Part shown: positions 25,125-31,382 of the stretch, in pieces
How the letters are laid out: every line of letters begins with the position of its first letter
Position numbering within the stretch: position 1 is the stretch's first letter
Source of the DNA: Planctomycetia bacterium
GTDB lineage: Bacteria; Planctomycetota; Planctomycetia; Planctomycetales; Planctomycetaceae
Direction of reading: 5' to 3'
Assembly (NCBI GenBank): GCA_026400935.1
Contig: JAPLNX010000513.1
Span: 1 to 33,958 of the forward strand
Length of the DNA stretch: 33,958 nt
Translations under genes and position numbers: made by a program
Notes under the pieces: generated by a model
Database searches by the model: none
Told to the model about the DNA's origin: nothing
The model's input: only the letters and a program-made list of their open reading frames with translations

Positions 25125-26324
25125 ATGAAAGTTCTTGTCGCGAATCTTGGCTCTACGAGCTTCAAGTATAGGCTGTTCGATATGTCGGACGAGTCGCAGC
25201 TTGCTCGTGGAGGCATTGATCGCATCGGGCAACCGGCAAGCGCGTGCTTTGTCGAGATCGGCGGGAGGCGCGAGGAAACGACTCTCCCGGTCAGCGATCA
25301 TGCGGCGGCGGTAAGGATGTGTCTCGACCAACTGACGCATGCGGAGTACGGCTGCTTGAAGTCGGTGTCCGAGGTCGCGGCGATCGGGTTCAAGGCGGTG
25401 TTCGCGGGGAATCTTAGCGGCGTAAGGATTGTTGATGACGCGCTGCTGGCCAAGATGGAAGACCTCGCCGATATCGCTCCGGCTCACAATCCAATGTACG
25501 CGAAGGCAATGAGGCAGTTGCGGTCGGCGTTCCCGGAGATTCCGCTCGTGGCTGCGCTGGAGACGGCGTTTCACGAAACGATCCCGCCGGAGAATCGGCT
25601 CTACGCGATCCCTTACGAGTGGTCCGAAGAGTACGAGATCAAACGCTGGGGCTTTCACGGCGCAAGCCATCGGTATCTCAACACGCGCATCGCTCAAGTG
25701 ATGAAACGCGATGATCTGCGAGTCATCACCTGCCACCTCGGCGGTAGCAATTCGTTGTGCGCGGCGCGAGGCGGAAAGTCGTTGGCGAACAGCCTCGGCA
25801 TGAGTCCTCAGACCGGCCTGCCGCACAACAATCGAGTTGGCGACTTCGACCCGTTCGCTTTGCCGATCATTCTACGGAAGAGCGGCAAGACGTTGGCACA
25901 GGTGCTCGAAGAGTTGTCGAGCAAAGGCGGACTGCTCGGTGTCAGCGGACTCAGTGGCGACGCGCGAGATTTGGAAGACGCGGCGGCGAAAGGTCACGCG
26001 CGAGCCAAGCTGGCGCTCGATGTTTTTATCGCGTCGATCCGGCATTACCTCGGAGGGTATCTGACGATCCTGGGGGGAGCGGACGCGATCGTCTTCAGCG
26101 GCGGCATCGGCGAGAACAGTTCGCTGATCCGATCCGGCGTGTGTCGCAACATGAGCTGGGCCGGCATCGAACTGGATGAAGCGAAGAACACGAGCGTTGC
26201 TCGCGGTTCGGAAGCGAAGATTTCGACAGACAGCAGCAAGACACAGATTTGGGTTCTGCCGACGAACGAGGAAATCGTCGTGGCGAGACAATCGATGGAG
26301 GCGATTCAGGATGTGAAACGGTGA
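25125..26324 (+). CDS. Acetate-kinase-family enzyme (divergent, BMC-associated)
   Basis: A protein of 399 aa from the ATG at 25125. The ASKHA acyl-kinase fold is clear: phosphate-1 loop NLGSTSFKY (residues 7-15), APAHNP (H121), GFHGASHRY (H178), NRVGDFDP (R237), FSGGIGENS and NEE near the C-terminus. Against the well-studied Methanosarcina enzyme, two active-site positions differ: the Arg of HRVVHGG is Lys (FKAVFAG, K90) and the Asp of FDTAFH is Glu (LETAFH, E146). The GGSVCA and GTRSGD loops are also altered. In this locus it would make ATP and a carboxylate (lactate, if the lactaldehyde route applies) from PduL's acyl-phosphate. No clear encapsulation peptide is seen. Its Shine-Dalgarno is weak and abuts a 28-bp inverted repeat. 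Confidence 0.92.
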   Translation: MKVLVANLGSTSFKYRLFDMSDESQLARGGIDRIGQPASACFVEIGGRREETTLPVSDHAAAVRMCLDQLTHAEYGCLKSVSEVAAIGFKAVFAGNLSGVRIVDDALLAKMEDLADIAPAHNPMYAKAMRQLRSAFPEIPLVAALETAFHETIPPENRLYAIPYEWSEEYEIKRWGFHGASHRYLNTRIAQVMKRDDLRVITCHLGGSNSLCAARGGKSLANSLGMSPQTGLPHNNRVGDFDPFALPIILRKSGKTLAQVLEELSSKGGLLGVSGLSGDARDLEDAAAKGHARAKLALDVFIASIRHYLGGYLTILGGADAIVFSGGIGENSSLIRSGVCRNMSWAGIELDEAKNTSVARGSEAKISTDSSKTQIWVLPTNEEIVVARQSMEAIQDVKR

Positions 26325-26329
26325 ATGCC

Positions 26330-26644
26330 ATGAAGCGGCTAATCGACAAACTGAAGCAACATTGTTCGATTTCACTTGGAAGTCTTGCTCTGTGCTTGAT
26401 CGTCATACCGGACGTGGTTTTCGTCATCTCGTTGTTCAACTTGCGTCCCGAACGCTTAGAGCGACAGACCGTGTGGGCATTCATCATCGGTGGACTAATC
26501 ACAGGCATAATTGGGGCTATTGCGGCAATGATTGGTTTGGTCTTTAACGTCGAGCGAGAGAGATGTAAGTCAGCCCTTTTGATATTCGTTGTCAGCGTAA
26601 TTCTGCTAGCACTCGGCATTCCGGCGGCGACGCCGGTCTCGTGA
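26330..26644 (+). CDS. Small three-helix membrane protein inside the BMC operon
   Basis: A protein of 104 aa from the ATG at 26330. A GTG at 26321 overlapping the kinase stop is an alternative. It has three hydrophobic helices: SLALCLIVIPDVVFVISLF, WAFIIGGLITGIIGAIAAMIGLVF and ALLIFVVSVILLALGIPA. The N-terminus is basic (MKRLIDKLKQH). No family is recognised. It sits only 5 nt after the kinase and 16 nt before a BMC-P gene, so it must be co-transcribed with shell genes. A membrane protein is not part of the canonical compartment. It could serve in transport or membrane tethering, or simply be a hitch-hiker. Confidence 0.7.
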   Translation: MKRLIDKLKQHCSISLGSLALCLIVIPDVVFVISLFNLRPERLERQTVWAFIIGGLITGIIGAIAAMIGLVFNVERERCKSALLIFVVSVILLALGIPAATPVS

Positions 26645-26660
26645 GTCAATAAGGAAAGTC

Positions 26661-26969
26661 ATGTTCATCGGACGCATCACCGGCAGCTTGGTTTCGTCGC
26701 AGAAGGTCGAGTCGATGGTCGGCCAGAAGCTGCTGATCGTCGAACCGTTGCGGGTCGATGAAAAGGATCAGAGCAGCCTCAAGCCGACCGGGCGGACGTT
26801 TATCACGGTCGATCCGCTCGGCTGCGGCGAGGGGCAGGTCGTGTTGTGCGTGCAAGGTTCGAGTGCTCGGTTCACGCCGGAAACCAAAACGTTGCCGATC
26901 GACTGCACGGTCATCGGCCTCGTCGACACGGTCCAGGTTCACGGCAAAACGGTGTTCAAGGCAGAGTAA
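26661..26969 (+). CDS. pvmH: BMC-P pentameric vertex protein 1 (EutN/CcmL family)
   Basis: A protein of 102 aa. AAGGAA precedes the ATG at 26661. The EutN/CcmL (PF03319) fold is recognised by the start MFIGRITGSLVSSQKVESMVGQKLLIVEPL, the central TFITVDPLGCGEGQVVLCVQGSSAR turn, and the end CTVIGLVDTVQV. Pentamers cap the vertices of the shell. It is the first and longest of three BMC-P genes in the operon. The symbol follows order in the P. limnophila locus (pvmH, pvmK and pvmM being BMC-P) from memory. Confidence 0.95.
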   Translation: MFIGRITGSLVSSQKVESMVGQKLLIVEPLRVDEKDQSSLKPTGRTFITVDPLGCGEGQVVLCVQGSSARFTPETKTLPIDCTVIGLVDTVQVHGKTVFKAE

Positions 26970-26983
26970 TCTGAAAACAAACG

Positions 26984-27595
26984 ATGAAGCCCTTTCGGCA
27001 AGTTCGAATCTTTGGTTTCGACGTGACCGAATTGCTGGATTCCAATGACATGCATCAGCAAGCCCAAATGACACCTGAGCAATACGCCGCGTTGGAGCCC
27101 GACAAGGCGCTCTTCACGATGCGGATTATTGCCGGTGCGCTGATTGCTGGCGTTGTGACATTCGGAGTTGTCGCGAGTTTCGTTGTCTTCGGACGAGCAC
27201 CGGCTGCTCAGCCAGGGAACCCAGCGCAAAGCCCGGACATTGTGATGTACCTCGCGATGGTATTCGCGGCGGGGGCAGTCGTGATGAGTTTTGTCGTGCC
27301 GAACTTGATCTCAGCGGCGGGCGTGAAGGGAGTTGCCAAGATGGCTCAGGACGGAACAGCGACCGGGCCGAAGGAATTGTTTGGACGACTACTCGCGGTG
27401 GCTCAGACCAAGATGATCGTCGCGTTGGCACTGGTCGAAGGAGCGGCGTTCTTCAACCTGATCGCGTTCATCATCACGAAGTCGATGGTTCCGCCAGCCG
27501 TCGTCGGAGCGTTGCTGCTGGTCATGGCGATTCACTTTCCCACGAAGTTGAAGTTGGCTCGCTGGCTGGAAGACCAGCAGCGGGCGTTGAGTTAG
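26984..27595 (+). CDS. Four-helix membrane protein inside the BMC operon
   Basis: A protein of 203 aa. The ATG at 26984 lies 14 nt after the BMC-P stop. Internal ATGs at 27050 and 27068 are possible starts, and no strong Shine-Dalgarno decides. A soluble N-terminal region (MTPEQYAALEPDKALF) precedes four hydrophobic helices: IIAGALIAGVVTFGVVASFVVF, MYLAMVFAAGAVVMSFVVPNL, MIVALALVEGAAFFNLIAFII and AVVGALLLVMAIHFP. The last two resemble a helical hairpin such as those of ATP-synthase c-like proteins, but no family is certain. It is the second membrane protein within the compartment operon. A composite palindromic repeat follows. Confidence 0.7.
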   Translation: MKPFRQVRIFGFDVTELLDSNDMHQQAQMTPEQYAALEPDKALFTMRIIAGALIAGVVTFGVVASFVVFGRAPAAQPGNPAQSPDIVMYLAMVFAAGAVVMSFVVPNLISAAGVKGVAKMAQDGTATGPKELFGRLLAVAQTKMIVALALVEGAAFFNLIAFIITKSMVPPAVVGALLLVMAIHFPTKLKLARWLEDQQRALS

Positions 27596-27615
27596 TTTCG
27601 GGTGCTTTTGTCCGA

Positions 27616-27815
27616 GTCCCGTCAGGGACGACCGACAATAGCCCAGCCCTTCAGGGCTGGGGATGGAAGGAAACAAACCAGAGAAGTCCCGTTAGGGACG
27701 ACAGAACGAATCGACCAACGCGAACTCTGTCGTCCCTAACGGGACTCAAACGTACAAAACGACCTTGAACCCAGCACTAAAGTGCTGGGCTATTTTCGAG
27801 TGTCCCTAGTGGGAC
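27616..27815. repeat. Composite nested palindromic repeat upstream of the aldehyde dehydrogenase
   Basis: The outermost arms are GTCCCGTCAGGGAC (27616-27629) and GTCCCTAGTGGGAC (27802-27815). Next is AATAGCCCAGC (27637-27647) with its exact inverse at 27784-27794. The inner core is a perfect 21-bp inverted repeat (27685-27705 and 27726-27746; core GTCCCGTTAGGGACGACAG). Most of the 288-bp gap between the membrane-protein and dehydrogenase genes is this element. Its build resembles 5095-5313. Confidence 0.85.
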
Positions 27816-27883
27816 AAACCACAAACCGTTCAACCCAAGCCGCCCCTCGAATTCAATCAACCTCTCAACGAGAGATTTTCAAT

Positions 27884-29305
27884 ATGTCCACAGAATCCAC
27901 CATTCGTGCGGTCGTTCAAGAAGTTCTCACTCAACTCCAAAAGCGCAACGGGTTCACCGCGCCGTCGAAGCCACGTAACGGCGATTTCGGCGTGTTTGCC
28001 AATGTCGATGATGCGGTCGCGGCAGCGAATGACGGATACCAGAAGCTGCGGAACGCGACGCTCGAAACGCGGGCCAAGGCGATTGAGTGCGTGCGGCAGA
28101 TTTGTGAGTCGCAGGCGGTCGAACTCGGCACGGCCGAGATGAAGGAGACCAAGATCGGGCGGCTCGATCACAAGATCGAGAAGCTGCAACTCCTCCGGCG
28201 CGTGCCGGGCATGGAGTTCATGAAGTCGGAAGTCTTCTCCGGCGATCACGGGCTGGCGGTGATTGAGGCGGCTCCGTTCGGAGTCATCGGAGCGGTCACG
28301 CCGGTGACGCACTCGCTGCCGACGTTGGCGTGCAATGTGATCAACATGGTCTCGGCGGGGAATACGGTCGTGTTCAATCCGCATCCCAGCGGCAAGTTCA
28401 TCGCGTGCGAGGGAACTCGGCGGATCAACCGCGCGATCTACGAAGCGACCGGGCTGGAAAACCTCTTCACGATTGTCTCCGAGCCGACGCTCGAATCGGC
28501 CGCCGCGCTGTTTGCTCATCGAGGCATCCGGCTGTTGTGCGTGACGGGGGGGCCGGGCGTCGCAAAGGCGGCTCTGCAAGCGACCAAGCGAGCGATCGTC
28601 GCCGGGCCTGGTAATCCGCCGGTCGTCGTCGATGAAACGGCGGACCTCACCATCGCCGCGAAGTCGATCATCCAGGGCGGAGCCTACGACAACAATTTGC
28701 TCTGCATCGGTGAGAAGGAAGTGTTCGCGGTTCACACGATCTTCGACCAACTGATGTCCGAGATGAGCCGCGCCGGAGCACATCGCCTGAACGCCGCCGA
28801 AGTGGATCGCATGACGAAGGTCGCGTTCTCGCCGCCGGAGAAGCCGGGGGATCACTGGCACCTGAACCGCGACCTCATCGGCAAAGACGCCAGCGTGCTG
28901 GCCGAACAGATCGGCGTGAAGGTCGCCGCTGGCACGACGCTGCTCTTCGGCGAGACCAACACCGAAAACCCATTCGTCCCCGAAGAGCAGATGATGCCCT
29001 TCGTCCCGTTCATCCGAGTTCGCGACGTTCACGAAGGGATCGCTTTGGCGAAGGAGTTCGAACATGGCTTCCGCCACACGAGTCTGATCCACAGCCGCAA
29101 CGTCCGTAACATGACCACGATGGGCAAGGAATTAGACACAACTCTGTTTATCAAGAACGGTCCGTGCGGGGCGGGACTCGGCCTTGGCGGCGAAGGCTAT
29201 CTGTCGTTCAGCATTGCCGGCCCAACGGGCGAGGGTGTGACGACTCCGATGACGTTTACGAGGCAGCGGCGCTGCACGTTGGTTGACGATTTGAGGATCG
29301 TTTAA
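27884..29305 (+). CDS. CoA-acylating aldehyde dehydrogenase (PduP/EutE type)
   Basis: A protein of 473 aa from the ATG at 27884; a longer frame upstream is repeat DNA. It oxidises the compartment aldehyde (probably L-lactaldehyde) with NAD+ and CoA to acyl-CoA. Residues 5-20 ([17 protein letters not shown]) form an N-terminal encapsulation peptide joined by a Pro-rich linker. The Rossmann part carries [18 protein letters not shown] and [12 protein letters not shown]; the catalytic Cys is C274 in [14 protein letters not shown]. The C-terminal [28 protein letters not shown] line is typical of PduP/EutE. Length is normal for the family. It is preceded by a 200-bp palindromic repeat and followed by two small genes. 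Confidence 0.96.
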   Translation: MSTESTIRAVVQEVLTQLQKRNGFTAPSKPRNGDFGVFANVDDAVAAANDGYQKLRNATLETRAKAIECVRQICESQAVELGTAEMKETKIGRLDHKIEKLQLLRRVPGMEFMKSEVFSGDHGLAVIEAAPFGVIGAVTPVTHSLPTLACNVINMVSAGNTVVFNPHPSGKFIACEGTRRINRAIYEATGLENLFTIVSEPTLESAAALFAHRGIRLLCVTGGPGVAKAALQATKRAIVAGPGNPPVVVDETADLTIAAKSIIQGGAYDNNLLCIGEKEVFAVHTIFDQLMSEMSRAGAHRLNAAEVDRMTKVAFSPPEKPGDHWHLNRDLIGKDASVLAEQIGVKVAAGTTLLFGETNTENPFVPEEQMMPFVPFIRVRDVHEGIALAKEFEHGFRHTSLIHSRNVRNMTTMGKELDTTLFIKNGPCGAGLGLGGEGYLSFSIAGPTGEGVTTPMTFTRQRRCTLVDDLRIV

Positions 29306-29348
29306 GTCTGTGAATCTGCGAAGCCATCACGAGGTTTAGAGGTGAAAA

Positions 29349-29624
29349 GTGAGATGGTTAAAGCGGTTGTTTGGATGGGTAAGCCCGCCTTGTGTGGCGT
29401 ATTCGGAAGATGACTTGTCGGAGTTTCTGACATACGAAGAGGCAAAAGAATTAGCGGAATCACAAGCCAAGAGAGACCTTCAGGTCAGTGATAAATTTAT
29501 TCGCTATGTCACGTTTGAAAATAACTTTCAGGATTTCTGCCGCATCGAAATTCAATTCGCTGAACCGAATACAGGGAGTGATGACGTTGACGACGTTGCC
29601 TCTCGACGAACGAGAAAGCGATGA
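29349..29624 (+). CDS. Hypothetical 91-aa protein in the BMC operon
   Basis: The GTG at 29349 is preceded by GAGGTG at good spacing, which supports this start. The protein begins MRWLKRLFGWVSPPC, a short basic-hydrophobic helix, followed by an acidic helix (DDLSEFLTYEEAKELAESQAKRD) and a beta-like segment (FIRYVTFENNFQDFCRIEIQF). I recognise no family. It overlaps the next small gene by 44 nt in a different frame. Its place, 43 nt after the dehydrogenase, implies co-transcription. The C-terminal 20 residues inside the overlap look unstructured. Confidence 0.55.
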   Translation: MRWLKRLFGWVSPPCVAYSEDDLSEFLTYEEAKELAESQAKRDLQVSDKFIRYVTFENNFQDFCRIEIQFAEPNTGSDDVDDVASRRTRKR

Positions 29625-29769
29625 ACAATTGACTGACCAGCAAATTGGCAACGTCGCAAAGACAGGAAATTTACTTGGAGCAGTCCGACTTTATCGACTG
29701 TTGCATTCCGTAGGATTGAATGAAGCCAGGGATGCCGTCCAGAGGATACTCACTGAGCAACAGAACTAA
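29581..29769 (+). CDS. Small protein resembling the ribosomal L7/L12 C-terminal domain
   Basis: A protein of 62 aa from the ATG at 29581, with GGGAG just upstream at tight spacing. The C-terminal half (GNLLGAVRLYRLLHSVGLNEARDAVQRI) matches the pattern of the bL12 C-terminal domain, G-K-I-x-A-I-K-x-Y-R-x-x-x-G-x-G-L-K-E-A-K-D-A-V. Stand-alone small proteins with this helix pair occur outside ribosomal operons; their role is unknown to me. The N-terminal part is polar and acidic. It overlaps the preceding gene by 44 nt and precedes the second BMC-P gene. It is not a standard BMC component. Confidence 0.6.
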   Translation: MTLTTLPLDERESDEQLTDQQIGNVAKTGNLLGAVRLYRLLHSVGLNEARDAVQRILTEQQN

Positions 29770-29838
29770 ATCCAAATGCAGCAGCGACTGCTGCTACAGA
29801 CAAATAGGGAATCGGTTGAAACCGGCGGATTAAGACAA

Positions 29839-30102
29839 ATGCAACTTGGAAAAGTGATCGGTCACGCGACCTCAACCGTAAAGCATTCGTCGATGAACGG
29901 CTGGAAATTGCTCATCGTGCAATCCTTGGATGCCAAGGGAGGCGCTGATGGTGAACCGGTTTTGGCAATCGACGAATTGGGAACTGGGATAGGTCAGCGA
30001 GTGATGATCACGAGCGATGGCAAAGCAGTAAGTCAAATGTTGGGAGACGATAAGTCTCCCGTGCGTTGGGCTGTGATTGGAACAGTTGACGATTTGAAAT
30101 GA
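29839..30102 (+). CDS. pvmK: BMC-P pentameric vertex protein 2 (EutN/CcmL family)
   Basis: A protein of 87 aa from the ATG at 29839. The upstream in-frame ATG at 29776 would add an unrelated sequence overlapping a GCAGCAG/CTGCTGC hairpin. EutN/CcmL features: MQLGKVIGHATSTVKHSSMNGWKLLIVQSL, then AIDELGTGIGQRVMITSDGKA, and the closing WAVIGTVDDL. It differs clearly from the other two BMC-P proteins, so each may sit at particular vertices. The symbol is assigned by order only. Confidence 0.94.
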   Translation: MQLGKVIGHATSTVKHSSMNGWKLLIVQSLDAKGGADGEPVLAIDELGTGIGQRVMITSDGKAVSQMLGDDKSPVRWAVIGTVDDLK

Positions 30103-30153
30103 GAACGAAACCCGTACCACTCCCTCCAAGGTTGTGGTACGGATGAAAGATTT

Positions 30154-30864
30154 ATGGCAGCGTTATTGGACGAAAAGTTGATTGCAAAGATTGTCGGCGA
30201 GGTGATGCATCGCCTCCGACCGGTCGCGCAACCGGTGCGTCCTGAGCCGACGGCTCCGCGTGCTGTTTCGCCATCAACCCCCAGCATTCAATCCTCTACT
30301 ACATTCGCAATTACCGATCGTGTCGTCACGGGTGAACTGCTCGCCTCGCGGTTGAGCGGTCAAAAGTGGGCCAAGGTCGCGATTTGCCCGAAAGCCGTCA
30401 TCACGCCGAGTGCTTTTGATTACTTGCGAAGTCACAAAATCGTCTGGCATCGGAACACAGCCGAAGCTGCTCCGAACCCGAACAAGCCGATCACTCGTTG
30501 GAAAGCACTGCTTGTGACGGCAACTCAAAACGTCTTGCAAGCGATTGAGCGCACTGAGAATCAGACGTTCGGGAAGCAATGGTCTCACGAACTACTTGGT
30601 ACCGCCGACGAGGCTGTGTCAATCGCGACCAACGCACTTTGTCGCGGTGAAGCGTCCGGCATAGTCGTCTTCGCCGAGCATGCTGAATTGATCTGTTGCC
30701 GAGCGAACCGAAATGAAAAAGTGAATTCCGCAGTGGTCGGCGACGTTCAATTGATTCCTGCGCTTAAGCAATACATGAATCTGAATCTGATGGTCGTGAG
30801 ACCGACAGGGCGAAGCTTTTTTGAGTTAAGAAATCTGTTGAAAGAGTTTGCGAAAAGTTTGTAG
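30154..30864 (+). CDS. BMC-associated protein of unknown function with encapsulation-like N-terminus
   Basis: A protein of 236 aa. Residues 1-24 (LLDEKLIAKIVGEVMHRL) form an amphipathic helix like the encapsulation peptides of PduL and the dehydrogenase, followed by a Pro-rich linker to about residue 48. Residues about 50-100 contain a turn, ICPKAVITPSAFDYLRSHKI, in the style of the TPSA-x-DYL motif in several Eut/Pdu accessory proteins. The C-terminal half (GEASGIVVFAEHAELICCRA, NSAVVGDVQLIPALKQYMNL and FFELRNLLKEF) resembles RpiB/LacA-type isomerases, but I do not see the catalytic Cys/His pattern. Such a gene lies between two BMC-P genes in PVM loci. A scaffolding or isomerase-like role is speculative. 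Confidence 0.75.
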   Translation: MAALLDEKLIAKIVGEVMHRLRPVAQPVRPEPTAPRAVSPSTPSIQSSTTFAITDRVVTGELLASRLSGQKWAKVAICPKAVITPSAFDYLRSHKIVWHRNTAEAAPNPNKPITRWKALLVTATQNVLQAIERTENQTFGKQWSHELLGTADEAVSIATNALCRGEASGIVVFAEHAELICCRANRNEKVNSAVVGDVQLIPALKQYMNLNLMVVRPTGRSFFELRNLLKEFAKSL

Positions 30865-30941
30865 CCCCGGCTTTCCGGTTTGGTTATGCGATTGAAGGAC
30901 AGTCCGCTCTAAAGGCGGAACTACGAACTTAGGAGTTAGTC

Positions 30942-31241
30942 ATGCGGATCGCACAAATCATCGGTCGATGCACGCTATCGGTGTGTCATCCGAGCTTGCG
31001 CGGTTCGAAATGGCTACTTGGGGTGCCGTTGACTCATGAAGGCTTGAAGGGTGTTGATGCGGGGAAGTCGAAGGGTTCTGGTCGCAACGAAGCGATTGTG
31101 ATTTATGACGATCTGGGAGCCGGAAATGGGGACTTGATCGCCGTCAGCGAAGGAGCGGAGGCGGCCGCGCCATTTGCTCCGAATTTGAAACCAATTGATG
31201 CGTATTCTGCCGCGATCTTGGATCGCGTCGTGGTTGAGTGA
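30942..31241 (+). CDS. pvmM: BMC-P pentameric vertex protein 3 (EutN/CcmL family)
   Basis: A protein of 99 aa. AGGAG lies 6 nt upstream of the ATG at 30942. It shows the EutN/CcmL pattern: MRIAQIIGRCTLSVCHPSLRGSKWLLGVPL, IVIYDDLGAGNGDLIAVSEGAEAAAPF, and the ending DAYSAAILDRVVV. Two cysteines near the N-terminus are unusual among the three paralogues here. It follows the unknown BMC protein and precedes the aldolase. The symbol is by order only. Confidence 0.95.
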   Translation: MRIAQIIGRCTLSVCHPSLRGSKWLLGVPLTHEGLKGVDAGKSKGSGRNEAIVIYDDLGAGNGDLIAVSEGAEAAAPFAPNLKPIDAYSAAILDRVVVE

Positions 31242-31247
31242 CTTTGA

Positions 31248-31369
31248 AGTGCGGTGTGTCAGCACCGCTTTGTATTGAGCGGTTAGTCGGTTTTGTATTG
31301 AGCGGTTAGTCGGTTCGATTAAGAAAACTGAAGACTAAGAAATCCAAAGCGGTGCTGACACACCGCACT
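31248..31369. repeat. Perfect 24-bp inverted repeat enclosing a 23-bp tandem duplication
   Basis: The arms 31248-31271 and 31346-31369 are exact inverse complements (core GCGGTGTGTCAGCACCGC). Inside, a 23-bp unit (TTTGTATTGAGCGGTTAGTC and the next three bases) occurs twice without change, at 31269-31291 and 31292-31314. The element fills the gap between the third BMC-P gene and the aldolase and ends 13 nt before the aldolase ATG. Confidence 0.9.
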
Positions 31370-31382
31370 CCAAAGGGAAATA

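Noticed and set aside
27857-29092. 411-codon minus-strand ORF opposite the aldehyde dehydrogenase
   Set aside because: Translation is Arg/Asp/His-rich shadow sequence. The plus strand has clear dehydrogenase motifs, including the catalytic cysteine.
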